A DNA stretch of 64,000 bases from NCBI GenBank assembly GCA_015179125.1, contig WHVA01000020.1, forward strand, positions 1-64,000, in the 5' to 3' direction. Positions 22,097 to 32,399 of the stretch are shown one piece after another (position 1 is the first letter of the stretch; each line of letters opens with the position of its first letter). Position numbers and translations under genes: made by a program. The notes under the pieces are model-generated. The model saw only the letters and a program-made list of their open reading frames with translations, did no database searches and was not told the DNA's origin. Source of the DNA: Gautieria morchelliformis. Lineage: Eukaryota; Basidiomycota; Agaricomycetes; Gomphales; Gomphaceae.

Positions 22097-23188
22097 AAAA
22101 CCCTTTCCTTCATCTTGGACAGGGGCTTCCACCTTCTGTTTGCGTTCCTCCATCGCCGCTGCCACAGATTTAGAGACAATTGCTGCAATGTCCACCTCCG
22201 TGAGGTTTGCGCGGATTCGTGGCTTGCGAGGTTCAGGACAGTCTGGTGAAATGTGACCAGGTCTCTTACAGTTGTAGCAGGTCCGTGTTTCGGTGCGGCG
22301 GCGGGATGAGTCAATGTCCATAGGTGTCGCATTACTGGGTGGTGCTGTGACAACAGGAGCCATAGCAGGAGTATGGAGTGGACGGGCAGGAGGAGGGCGA
22401 TTAGGGACATGAGGTGTCTGTGCCTTCCTGACCTCTAACAGACGGCGATGATTGCGGTCAATCTGACAGGCTGCTTCCTTCCAGGCTTTGAGGTTGGATG
22501 GAAGAAAGGGCTGGGCGTGGATCTTATCAAGGATACCTGCTGGAAGGCCACGAGCATAGGCATCCTCGAGTGCCTCATCATTAAAGCCTGTCCTGCCTGC
22601 CAGGATCTCAAATTGAGCCGTGTATTCATCTGCCGACATTCCTGACGCCATCCTAAGGTCATGCAGTTTAGTGCGAGCCGTTCTGGCACGATCTGGGTCA
22701 CCAAAGGCCTCCTCCACACGTTTAATGAACCCCTCCAGAGTGGATATAGAGGAGGTGCCATCAATGACAGCCTGTGTCTCATTGTGTGCCCATATCTCCG
22801 CAGAGCCTCCTGTCATGAAGGAAAGAGCATATAGGATCTTTGTGCGCTCATCTGGGAAGGATGCCGGCTGGACAGCGATGGACAATCTGATAGACCTGAT
22901 AAACCCTTCAGTCTCTGCACGGTCTCCATTGAACTTCTCCGGTTCCGCTGCTTTGATAGAGCGAGTAGATGGAGGGACACTGTGAGGTACTGAGGGCGCA
23001 AGGGCTTGAGCAGCAGCAACAGCAGCGTTGGCTAAGTGGTCGTGAACGTTAACAATCTGACTGTGCAGTTCCTGATTCTGCAGTTGAAGTTGCTGCAGCT
23101 GCTGTGCTTGGCTGGAAAGGAGGCCTCGAAGAAATGGCCCATGGTCACCCAGGGAGTCCCAGTATGTGTCTGGGAGTTGGTCTGCCAT
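22094..23188 (-). CDS. Ty3 family A Gag (364 aa)
   Basis: The start is chosen at ATG 23188 (MADQLPDTYWDSL), 60 nt inside the 5' LTR border. An upstream open stretch continues into the LTR but has no reason to be translated. It has an N-terminal Gln-rich coiled coil (SSQAQQLQQLQLQNQELHSQ), a capsid-like retrotransposon gag domain (EPEKFNGDRAETEGFI, PDERTKILYALSFM, around residues 90-230), and a CCHC knuckle CYNCKRPGHISPDC at about 304-317. It ends GKGF-stop at 22094, directly after a slippery heptamer. This Gag would form the virus-like particle and bind element RNA. The frame looks intact. Confidence 0.9.
   Translation of the reverse strand: MADQLPDTYWDSLGDHGPFLRGLLSSQAQQLQQLQLQNQELHSQIVNVHDHLANAAVAAAQALAPSVPHSVPPSTRSIKAAEPEKFNGDRAETEGFIRSIRLSIAVQPASFPDERTKILYALSFMTGGSAEIWAHNETQAVIDGTSSISTLEGFIKRVEEAFGDPDRARTARTKLHDLRMASGMSADEYTAQFEILAGRTGFNDEALEDAYARGLPAGILDKIHAQPFLPSNLKAWKEAACQIDRNHRRLLEVRKAQTPHVPNRPPPARPLHTPAMAPVVTAPPSNATPMDIDSSRRRTETRTCYNCKRPGHISPDCPEPRKPRIRANLTEVDIAAIVSKSVAAAMEERKQKVEAPVQDEGKGF
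22097..22103 (-). promoter_or_regulatory. Likely -1 frameshift site between gag and pol
   Basis: In the gag frame the minus strand reads AAG GGT TTT TAG. G GGT TTT fits the X XXY YYZ slippery rule and is followed at once by the gag stop. After a -1 slip, reading continues TTA GGC CAG into the open pol frame. Confidence 0.65.
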
Positions 23189-23236
23189 AGGCTGAGATGA
23201 AGGCTGGTTAAGAAAAGTGTGTGGGGTCGTCCTATG

Positions 23237-23248
23237 AGCTTGATCTTC
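23237..23248 (-). promoter_or_regulatory. Self-primer binding site of Ty3 family A
   Basis: Two bases after the 5' LTR (minus strand GA) comes AGATCAAGCT (23246-23237). This is the exact reverse complement of AGCTTGATCT at 23416-23407 in the LTR, which begins 34 nt after a TATAAG box at 23450. This is the layout of Tf1-type self-priming, where the 5' end of the RNA folds back as primer. Confidence 0.7.
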
Positions 23249-23623
23249 TGTGAGGGCAACACTAATGACGAAGCCACAACCAAATATACTCAAGGAGATA
23301 AGAGCCGATACTAGGACAATGACCAACTGTGTAGTGGGTATCCTCAGTTTATAACTCTACCAACAATAGATACATGGGGACTTGCCTGTGTAGTGGGTAT
23401 CCTCAGAGATCAAGCTGAGGAAACGCCACCACACGGGCTACAGTCTTATAGCGCTGGCAAGGCTTACATAATAGGGGAGACGGAAACTTGTAGAAGGTTA
23501 CGGAAGGTGATGGAATGTGACATGTGACGGAATGTGACGGAAGGTTATGGAAACTGACGGAAGGTAACGGAAACTCATGGAAGGAAATAGAAACTTGTGG
23601 AAGGAAATGCGTGAACCCTGACA
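23249..23623 (-). repeat. 5' LTR of Ty3 family A
   Basis: 375 bp, with the same ends as the 17088 copy. It contains the TATAAG box (23450-23445) and a CCTCAG/CTGAGG hairpin around the presumed transcription start. Confidence 0.93.
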
Positions 23624-26096
23624 GACCCACAATATGCGCATGAGGGGGGTACCCCCTCAATACACTAACTGGGTTAGAAACAGGCTACAGGGGCGGCAAA
23701 CCCGAATCCAATTCGATGACTACCTCTCCGACCTAATCAGCATCGACAACGGATGCGACCAAGGGGACCCCATATCGGTGATCCTATACCATTTCTACAA
23801 CGCTGGACTGATCGAGGTAGCGCAGAAGGGGCAGGGCGAGTTGGCGCCAGCCTTCATTGACGACGTAACATTTCTAACAGCAGGCCCTTCATTCACCGAC
23901 ACGCATGCGAAGCTCAACCATATGATGAACAGGGAAGGGGGGGCGCACGAGTGGTCACGGACCCATAACTCGCAGTTTGAGCTAGACAAAATGCAGGTAA
24001 TCGACTTCACAAGGAAGCGGGAAAAGGACCCCTCGCGACCAGGGAAAACGAGACCGCTCCGTAGGCAGCCCATCGACATCAACGGAACTATTATAGCCCC
24101 ATCCCCTCCCACAAACTCCTCGGCGTCATCCTCGACCAAGAGCTCCGGTTCAAGGAGCACACAGCTTATGCAGCAGCCAAAGGCGCCGATTGGGTCATGC
24201 AATTCAGGCGGTTGTCCAAGCCAACAAAAGGGATGTCCTATAGAAACATGAGACAGCTCTACTTAGGCATCGCGATCCCCAAGATGTTGTACACGGCAGA
24301 TGTATGGTACACACCGGTGAGGAGGGAGGAAGGCAGCAAGAGAGCCAAGGGATCCGTGGGAGCAGCAAGCAAGTTGGCGAGAGTTCAGAGGATGGCCGCC
24401 ATACACATCACAGGCACCCTCCGATCCACCGCCACCGATCTCCTCGATGCGCACGCGGACTTACTCCCAATGAACCTCAGGCTCGATAAGCACACCTACG
24501 GAGCAACACTCCGAATGCTTGCACTCCCCCCAGATCACCCCCTGCACAGCCGGCTGCGGAAGGCCAACAGGTACGTAAATAAACACAGGTCCCCCCTACA
24601 TGAACTCCTACACGCCCACAACTTGCGGCCGGCGATGATGGAGGTCATCCAGCCAACACGACACGAACCGAAGTGGGAACCACCAATACGCACGACCATC
24701 CTGCAAGATGAGAAGGAGGCCATAGCGTATGACACGGCTAAATCATCCACCAGCATCTTCAGAATCTACGCGGATGGCTCTAGTCTTGAAGGAGGGGTAG
24801 GCGCAGCAGCAGTGCTATTTATTAATGGAATACAGCGGCGAGCACTACAACATCATCTTGGTCCAGACACGCAGCACACCGTCTATGAGGCAGAACTAGT
24901 AGGGCTGATCCTAGCCACGACCCTAATACAGGACCTTGACTACATAGAAGACGCCATGATCGCGATCGATAATCAAGCAGCCATACAGGCTCTCAGCAGC
25001 TTCCGAAGCACGCCAGGCCAATATCTTGCAGACTACTTCCTCTGCCAAATGCAAAAGGTCGCCAGACGACACCGCGGGGTCCCACTAGAGGTGTACTGGG
25101 TGCCAGGCCACAAAGGGGTCAAAGGTAATGAGGTAGCAGACAAGATGGCCAAGCAGGCAGCGGAAGGTTGCAGCAGTTTGGCACGCACCCTCCCAAAGCT
25201 GCTACGCTCACCGCTCCCAATCAGCAAGTCGGCTCTCAAAGCGACCCACAACAAGCAGTTGAGAAGTGAAGCCTGTCTAATATTCGCTGACTCCCCGAGA
25301 TACCACAAATTCCACACCATTGACCCCACAGCACCGTCCGCCGACTACCGCAAGTTAGCAGCTACGCTACCACGTCGACAATCTAGCATTCTGATACAGC
25401 TCCGAGTGGGACACGCACAGCTACAAAGGCACCTTTACAACATGGGTCTTGTAGGCACCCCGCTGTGCCCCGTCTGCAATCAAAAGGAGGAAACGGTCCG
25501 GCACTTCCTCCTCACCTGCACAGCACATGCAAGGCAGCGCCAACTCATGATCAACACGCTCAGGCGCGATGCGCTCGATCTGTCAAAGCTCCTCTCTGAC
25601 CCGGTCTGCGTAGAATACATGTTAGACTTTGTCAGCGCGACCAAACATTTTCACCCCAGCCCCACCCCCCCTTCCCAACCCGTGAATCAGAACTAACCTC
25701 CTCTCTACCTCTCTACCTCTTTACCGCAGATCACGCCCATGCCCGCTCGCACACCCCGCTCGCCCGCCCCTGCCCGCCTGCACACCACGCTCGCTACACG
25801 CTCCCACTCACGCACCCACATCGCCCGCTCCGTCCGCCCTCTCTCTTATTTTATTCATGGTCTCTTTCGTAAATAGCAAAGGCATACAAGGACTCTCTTC
25901 GAACGTGTTACGGGAAATGCCCGCGCCCTTATCACAACTAAATTATTATACCTTACAGCGATTAACTTCCATGGGGTGGTAGTCCGGCTTAGGACCCCCC
26001 GCCTTAGGGCACTATGTTGCGTCACTTGATAACGGTCTCTCTATAGGTACACGCTTGTATTATCCTACATGAGTACTCTCAATGGATATTAATGGA

Positions 26097-26131
<35 letters not shown>
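23624..26131 (+). mobile_element. 3' part of a LINE, with poly(A) tail
   Basis: It starts abruptly at the Ty3 LTR inside the RT domain, continues through RNase H and a cysteine-rich end, a GC-rich 3' UTR (25697-26099) and 32 A residues (26100-26131). LINEs insert by target-primed reverse transcription, so the A-tail marks the 3' border. Confidence 0.85.
23629..25696 (+). pseudogene. LINE RT and RNase H, 5'-truncated, frameshifted
   Basis: The first frame (23634-24251) holds the RT palm: GCDQGDPISVIL and the catalytic FIDD motif in PAFIDDVTFL. A one-base loss near 24110 moves the reading into the second frame (HKLLGVILDQELRF). From there it is open to 25696: RT thumb, then an RNase H domain (FRIYADGSSLEGG near 24762; YEAELVGL; IAIDNQAAIQAL; GNEVADKMAK, giving the D-E-D-D set), and a C-terminal zinc-like stretch (CPVCNQKEETVRHFLLTC). 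The arrangement RT-RNase H-CCHC is typical of fungal LINEs. Endonuclease and N-terminal RT are absent. Confidence 0.88.
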
Positions 26132-26133
<2 letters not shown>

Positions 26134-26137
26134 AGGG

Positions 26138-26409
26138 CCTCTTCCGCTCGACGATGCGCGCTTCGGCCCTGGACAGCTTTACCTCATTGTGCATTGCGAT
26201 ACCACGGAGGACTATCTGCTTCAACGCGACAAGGGTCTGGGAGAGTTGAGGCATTTTTGTAAATGGTTAGATGTTCGTAGTACGAGAAAGAAGTGCGCTG
26301 GAAAGCGCTTTGGGGTCCTAGCTTGATAGAGGCATACTTATACCATTCTTTCCAGCAGCGCTAATGCTGTCTCGCGACACGTAGACCTTCCGAGACAGGC
26401 TCGGACGTG
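26138..26409 (-). repeat. Left arm of a long inverted repeat, with a gene start
   Basis: This arm is the reverse complement of 26635-26913 at roughly 92-95 percent by eye. On the minus strand it contains an ATG at 26254 and a 39-codon frame (MPQLSQTLVALKQIVLRG...) that ends where the LINE A-tail joins. The LINE insertion cut the arm. Confidence 0.8.
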
Positions 26410-26634
26410 GGTGTGGCTGGCTACACCTTCCGACTCGCTGTTTCGCCAAGATTATTGCAGTAAGTAGGACGGCATCTAGCCAGACACGTCGCAGCGACCG
26501 CCCGCTAGCTGTTCGAACAGCGAGTCGGGTACTGTGTGGGTGGCCACGTCCACTCGCTACTGCAGCGGCAGTGAGTCGGATGTAGCCAGCCACCCAACCT
26601 GCTACTGCGAGCTAGCGTGTTTGGCCTGCGTTAG
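26410..26634. promoter_or_regulatory. Centre of the inverted repeat, possible bidirectional promoter
   Basis: This 225-bp centre separates two divergent gene starts. It holds further inverted pairs, GGCTGGCTACA (26414) with TGTAGCCAGCC (26581), and CGACTCGCTGTT (26430) with AACAGCGAGTCG. A promoter role is inferred only from the divergent ATGs. Confidence 0.35.
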
Positions 26635-26913
26635 CACGTCCGAGCCTGTCTCGGAAGGTCTATGTGTCGCGAGACAGCATTAGCGCTGCTGGAAAGAATA
26701 TTGGTATAAGTATGCCTCTATCAAGCTAGAACCCCAAAGCGCTTTCCAGAGTACTCCTTTCTCGTACTACAAACATCTAACCATTTACAAAAATGCTTCA
26801 ACACTCCCAGACCCTTGTCGCGTTGAAGCAGGTAGTCCTCCGTGGTGTCGCAAGGCACAATGAGGTATATAAAGCTGACCAGGGCCGAAGCGCTCATCGT
26901 CGAACGGAAGAGG
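26635..26913 (+). repeat. Right arm of the long inverted repeat, with a gene start
   Basis: It matches the left arm and contains an ATG at 26793 with the frame MLQHSQTLVALKQVVLRGVA. Two extra bases near 26866 shift the frame relative to the left arm. After correction the two proteins agree to KRL/KRP, then this arm runs on (VCRVLRGSCSIPSYG) to a stop. The protein family is unknown to me. The open frame 26793-27200 follows the shifted reading and is doubtful. Confidence 0.75.
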
Positions 26914-27413
26914 CTAGTTTGCCGAGTGCTCCGTGGCTCGTGCTCGATCCCAAGCTACGGTCTTGTCAGCTCACTGACGAGAAGCGGGTAGTTAGCAGGG
27001 CTCCCGGTGGTTCGGCAGTGACCAGAGAGAGCTCGGACTTCCTGCCCTGTTCCTCTCCCACCTTCTCGTCAGCCACACCGTGCATATTCTCCGAGGACAA
27101 TTCCTCGACCGTTACATTGCTCACCACGCCCCTTCTATTCCCGCCATCCTCCAGTCCGAGAACCGTCAGACTGGCGTATCCCCACCATCACAGATTATGA
27201 CCGTGCTGAGAAGGCTGGTCGCCGCTCGAATATAGAGCGGGAGCACAAGGATATCATAGAAAGAGACACACCTTTGCAGCAAGAGACATATCCGGGATAT
27301 GTTTCTTGAGAAAACTGCAAAGGTATGTCTTCTTTCTGAATCGATGCTAACACGCTGGTTGGGGAGGATCCCGGGACATTGGGATTTTTGACACCCCATA
27401 GCGCTTACCATTC
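26914..27413. other. No recognised gene
   Basis: Possibly the rest of the unknown gene whose head lies in the right arm. No motif is visible and the frames are interrupted. Confidence 0.4.
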
Positions 27414-27519
27414 GTTTCCTAAGAGTAACTCTCTTCTTTTGCTTCAAGACAGGTAAATTTTAGGTAAATTTAAAGTTTACCTGTCTTGAAGCAAAAGAAG
27501 AGAGTTATTCCTAAGAAAC
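27414..27519. repeat. Hairpin, 44-bp arms, 18-bp loop
   Basis: Arms 27414-27457 and 27476-27519 are inverted complements with three mismatches; the inner 30 bp pair perfectly (core CTCTTCTTTTGCTTCAAGAC). It resembles a foldback or MITE end pair. No TSD is obvious. Confidence 0.8.
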
Positions 27520-28422
27520 AAATCTGTCAGCGTTGTATTGTGGCCAATAGTAAAGTACAATGATGCAACAGTGGCGAGTGCTACAGTAACGCGTCGGAAC
27601 CTATTATGTGGCAGATCACACCTAGTCAGGCACCAAATGCAGCCATCTTCTGCACAGCTGCTTGCACGTAGGCCGTATGCAATTAATGGATTAGATATGA
27701 ATAATCCTAGTGTTTCGATGTTCCGAACGTGGTATAATGACATCGACCATGCATCGACACCCTCTTCTCAGTGAGTCGAGTCCGATACAGCAAAAGCATC
27801 CATATGATCTTCAAAATCCTACGTACGATGTCCGGCACCGATGTCTCAACCATTCTCCTGCCAACCCTGTGTACACTTATAGTAGCCATAGTGCATAGAT
27901 GAGACGCCAGAGTTGCTTATGCTTGTAAAAATGAAGAGCACTTTTTGACCGACTCGCTCCAACGCTTAGTGGAGTGGAAGATTCAAATTCAACACAAGCG
28001 ATATTAAGAATATAACAAGTTTGACACTGACCCATCAGTGGCGATTCTCCCCAAAAAAAGATTCGAACTCCTTCAGTGGATTGTGCTCTTCTACGGTAAG
28101 TCCTCTGTCCGGATCAACAACAGTCAGGCCGATGGCATCGTCTTGTACAGGGAGTACCAGATGGTCAGCATAGAATACGCTCCTAAGCGAGAGCAGCATT
28201 CGGTTGCCTGCAACACTAGGGAGTGCGTATGTGAGCGGAATGAAGAGTTCAAATGCATTGACCTAATGTAATAATGGGTTAGAAAACAAGACGCAGAAGT
28301 CGTCGGCCTGAGATGCATACCGGTAGCCGTGTCCACACATATAGATCGGCAATGTAGACGACAAGGGTGCTGCACGCAGATGACCCTGTGAGATGTAGTG
28401 ACATGTGGATGCAAGCATTATC
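27520..28422. other. No gene seen
   Basis: Short frames only. A T-arm-like GTTCGAATC on the minus strand near 28060 lacks an acceptor stem, so no tRNA is called. Confidence 0.5.
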
Positions 28423-28883
28423 TCACACCACGAAGTAGAACAGGCTGTATCGCAAGATGGAGCTCATTAGCCGCGACCCCGCCGATTTCCGTGGGGCACC
28501 GCTTTGAAAATACAATACTGCCTTTGTGATTACGAGAACTACGGAGACGATTTCCACCAATAGTGGGGGTATCCTACCGCTTTTGTCAGCCAGGTCTATT
28601 TGCAATGTAACAATCGCGGTACACACCAAAACGCAAAAACATAACGAGGTAGATGACCAGGGCCACATATATGCACCAAGTTACGCACCGGTTCGGAGGT
28701 AACTTATGAAATGGAATTGAGAATGTAAGATCATGTCAGTACGTTACAATAACCACGCGGCTCACCTTGCACATGGGTGAAACCTAAGCCCTCAACCACG
28801 CCCATGGCTACCAACGCCAACAATACAATGATTGTCATTATGATTAAAGTTCGCATGCTTCGGTACATAGCCCATAAGCGCAT
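28423..28883 (-). pseudogene. Relic of a seven-TM protein, DUF6533-like
   Basis: Minus-strand pieces resemble the C-terminal half of the membrane proteins that are numerous in Agaricomycetes. One is a hydrophobic helix after MRLWAMYRSMRTL at 28883-28766, ending at a GTGAGC donor. The other is a segment ending RLMSSILRYSLFYFVV at 28423-28668, preceded by IPPLLVEIVSVVLVITKA. The family usually ends with a short LxxxxRDGxxYF motif at this place. The exons do not join in one frame by eye, and the N-terminal helices are missing. The family assignment is from memory of the pattern. Confidence 0.4.
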
Positions 28884-28983
28884 CTGTGATATGACTGGAG
28901 AGGGAGTCATTAAGATTGGAGGGTGTTGCGGGTATTAAGCAGACCTTGGACGCCGGCGAAGAAGACAAAACCGGACCACCCAT

Positions 28984-31260
28984 GAAATAGTAACCAGCCC
29001 CGGCCTTTCAGGGGGTGCAGACATCATGAATGATAATAAATGTATCAAGGCACGTTGTGCGTACAGCTGGGAAATGACGAGGAGATAAGTTACAGCTAAA
29101 TATGTGAGCCAAGAAACTTACAACTAGAAACACAGATATCCAATGGGTGGGTGGGCGAATGAGCTAAGTATTATACCGGGAGCTGATGTTAGTGATACAC
29201 TGACATTTTTCGAGGTATTCGGGTCAAGTAACGCTAAGGGGTGTTATAAGCACGCAGGTGCAGATCATGATGTGCGCTTGGAGAGAAAATACCGATGGTG
29301 TTAACAACCAGTGCTAGGGGACAAGCATACCTCGCCGAAAGGAATATCAGTCGGGGCCACGACCTGGGACTCGCTCCTCGCTAGGGCGGCCAACGATACA
29401 TCAGCGGTATTCCGGGATGATGAGCCTATGAGCTTATATGATACCCACCCAGACCAGGTCGACCTATATAAAAGATGAGCATCCATAATTATCGGCAGGA
29501 AGATGTGTTCATCTCACCTCTTTTTGAAATGTTAATACTGTCAGACACACGTTAGCTCATTCCGACTCCTCAGAGAGTACTCGAGTCATGCATCAAAGTA
29601 GTCGGGGGAGGCTGAGAACTACTGTATTTTCACTTACCATGGTCATGAAGCACCAAAGTGAGACTAGCCACTAGGGGTCATGAGGGGTGTACGGTTGGCT
29701 TCATGCATATTTTTATAGTATTTTGAAACGACGTTTACATACCTTGCACATAGCGCGTCCACTGTACGTGATTGAGAGTCAAAGTGTGTACAGGAGGGCT
29801 CGTCATGGTAAGACGAGACGTAGCACACAGACAGCTAGATGCTAAGGTATGTAGATGCTTTCCCCAGCCTAAAATTACATGCGGTTCGCAAATGGCGGCG
29901 GATGTGCTGACTTAGCGACAAAGTATGACATGACACGCCAGAGAATTAGACCTGGAAATGATCTCCCAGACATATGTGATAAGAGGGATATACATGGTTG
30001 TCAGAGTTCCCATGTCTAGTTGAAGAAGTTTCGAAGCAGTACATTCGAAGTCCGCACACCAGATACGTCTCACGCCGAGAGTCTCTGCCGTATATGCGAG
30101 TACATGATTGGACACTGGTTTGTAGCAGAATTATAGCGTTGGGACGTTACAGGATCACTAGTGCTGTACTCGACTGCTGGACCTCTACACCGCTGCATCC
30201 GAGTCAGTGCCAATTGAAGTACCACTCACTGGTGACTGTACACGTACTCGATCCGAATTAGTAGGCCGCGCTGCATCTTGACTGTTGGCGCCCACTGGAT
30301 CTGTTTCGTAGTGATTGAGTAGTGATAGGGTCGCTACCACAGACTCGGAGTCCCGAAGGTACCGATCTCTGTCAGTGCATTCAACCAACTAATTGAGTAT
30401 GTATTGAAGTTCTGATGGCTAAATTTCTGAATGATTATCAATTGCGCTTAGGTGGCTTCTTCAGTAAACGGAGGAAACGTGAGTACGTTAAGTACCGAGT
30501 TATATGGTCGCCAGAGCTCTGGGGAATATGGTGCACAGGACGCCAGTGAGATATGCATGTCACGGTCAGTTCAACCCTATATATAGGCCTAAATTAATTG
30601 TTGCAGGAACCACTGTCATTGAATATTGAGGTGTGTGACGCCCCTGCAGCCTGCAGTAGCTGACCACTATGACCACAGGCTCACAGCACAGTGGCTCGCG
30701 TACTTCGCTTCGCTACTGGGGAAACCCACGAAGTTACGCGTGTCGCACCTGATGGACGCCACTAGCGCCCGACTATCTTATAAATATCCTAGCTCGAATT
30801 CCGGATCAAGTATGTACGCGTGGAACTGGAAGAGCTGCGCGCTAGCTGCCGCTAGCAGTAAAGGCCACGCCGTACGTGCCACACCTGTGACGATTTGCAC
30901 TCATCGATTATCGACTGGACTCGAATCCAGTCTTCCGTACCTGCGTTACTCTAAAATTCGTCTACCGACATTTTAAACACAGGTGCGAAATATTGGGTAC
31001 GATTCGCTTATGAGTGGGAGTAAATCTGATGAGTTGTACACTTATAGGCATTCCGTTCTGTTTATCCCACACCGTCCCCCACTGGAAGGCTCGATTCCAC
31101 GGGTTGCGGAGGTAGTATAATAAATGGCAGAGGATCCTGGTACGATGCCATCAAGCATGGATAAAATATGTCGAGTTTCTAGTATATAAATAGAGGCTAC
31201 ACATTATAGGACACAATGCTCCGAGGCGTAACGATACACATAAGGCTGTCTGAGCAACCA
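28984..31260. other. No gene seen in 2.3 kb
   Basis: Only short, overlapping frames without motifs. No repeat shared with other parts of the window was noticed. Confidence 0.55.
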
Positions 31261-32318
31261 TCACGCTCCGTTGGGTAGGTTATCATAGCTGGAGGAGAGG
31301 AGGTCAATGAGGAGCTGGAGGCATGAGGGCGAGACTACTAACAAGACCAGTGCTCTCAGCTCAATACTCTCTCTGTGAGGCGCATCCTTGGGTGTCGTAG
31401 GGTCGACGAATGCCGTGTGAGGGGTAAGAATAGCAACGCTACCGTCCATTTTCGAATCGAAGCTAGTACAGCCACAACAATGAGATGGTGTTTCCACTTG
31501 CACAATATTAAAATTCACCATTTAATCAAGACCCCCTCTTCAAGTCTCATCCCCTTCACGTATTTCCACTTATGTTCTGGGTTATATTTGACACTAAAGG
31601 TCTCTCCATCTCGTTTCGCGAATTTAAGCGTACTTGGCACGAGGTCTTTATCCCAATTGATGGAGCGGTAGTCGCACAAAGCCAAAGGAAAATCGTCAGC
31701 GGGATGAGAAATTGGCCGCCATAGGTTAATGATCTGGTATCGGTGCTTCAACAGTTCAGTTGCAAGTTCCGGAGCGTGCATATGCACGCGACGCTCTGCT
31801 GAATCAGGCGTTTGGTCCACATGTACTCGAGGTACCTACTGAGAATGAGATGTATATCCGAGTCATTCTGTCAGACCGCACTCACCGGCTGTCGCGTATG
31901 CTCTGTCTCTGTCAGCTGTCCGGGACGGTGTCTACGAATAGCTGAATAACACATGAGCTGCTCGTCTATCCAGTCGAACAAGTGAGCGCATACTGTGATC
32001 AAATATTACAACACGGCCAGCACCAGTAAACTTCTTCAGCAAAGCTTCGCTTTCCGGGTAATACTCCTTCTTGATTTCCTCGTCATCAGTAAACTTCGTG
32101 TGTGAAGAGGCATGTGAGAAGTATTGAAATCCTGTGGTGTCCAGGGAGTAGGCACCCTCTTTTCCTCGAACATTCTCTATATTGACCTCTTTCTCTTCCA
32201 CTCCAAAGTTAGAGGGACGTTCTCCAGTAGCGGGATCAAAATCGACTGCTTGCCACGGGCGAGAGCCATCTTTCGGTGGAACGAAATAGCAAAGCTGCGA
32301 GGACACTGTGTCAGACAT
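31261..32318 (-). CDS. AsaB/CmcJ-like non-heme oxidoreductase (299 aa, 4 exons)
   Basis: Exons are 32318-31994, 31941-31886, 31835-31519 and 31462-31261. Introns are 52, 50 and 56 nt with GTATGC, GTGAGT and GTGAAT donors and CAG/TAG/TAG acceptors. The spliced length is 900 nt and stays in frame, which supports the model. Recognisable family blocks are YFVPPKDGSRPW, VNIENVRGKEGAYSLDTTGF, EEIKKEYYPE, VHVDQTP, QIINLWRP, PLALCDYRS, EHKWKYVKGM and AILTPHTAF. These match the fungal GA4-desaturase/AsaB family, related to CmcJ of cephamycin methoxylation and often placed in secondary-metabolite clusters. The true substrate is unknown. No pathway neighbours are visible. Usual family length is about 270-310 aa, so the gene looks complete. 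Confidence 0.88.
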
Positions 32319-32366
32319 GGACCTTGGGGTAGGCTTTGAATGCAGCTTCGAGCTGAGATGTTCTCG

Positions 32367-32373
32367 TTTTATA
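32367..32373 (-). promoter_or_regulatory. TATA box of the AsaB-like gene
   Basis: TATAAAA on the minus strand lies 49 nt before the ATG at 32318. Confidence 0.45.
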
Positions 32374-32399
32374 GGAATTGTGCCATAGCATGTATGTCA

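Larger units (their letters stand above)
17088..23623 (-). mobile_element. Ty3 chromovirus, family A, near complete
   Basis: LTRs lie at 17088-17472 and 23249-23623. The inside holds gag, pol (protease, RT, RNase H, integrase, chromodomain) and an extra ORF before the 3' LTR. Pol has one 1-nt deletion in integrase, so this copy is probably dead. The outer flanks do not match (CGTAC at 17083-17087, GACCC at 23624-23628), and the LTRs differ by a 20-bp and a 10-bp repeat unit, which suggests a hybrid of two insertions. A second, partial copy lies at 60222-61410. Confidence 0.93.

Noticed and set aside
28022-28090. tRNA candidate around GTTCGAATC
   Set aside because: No acceptor stem, D-arm or anticodon arm could be paired.
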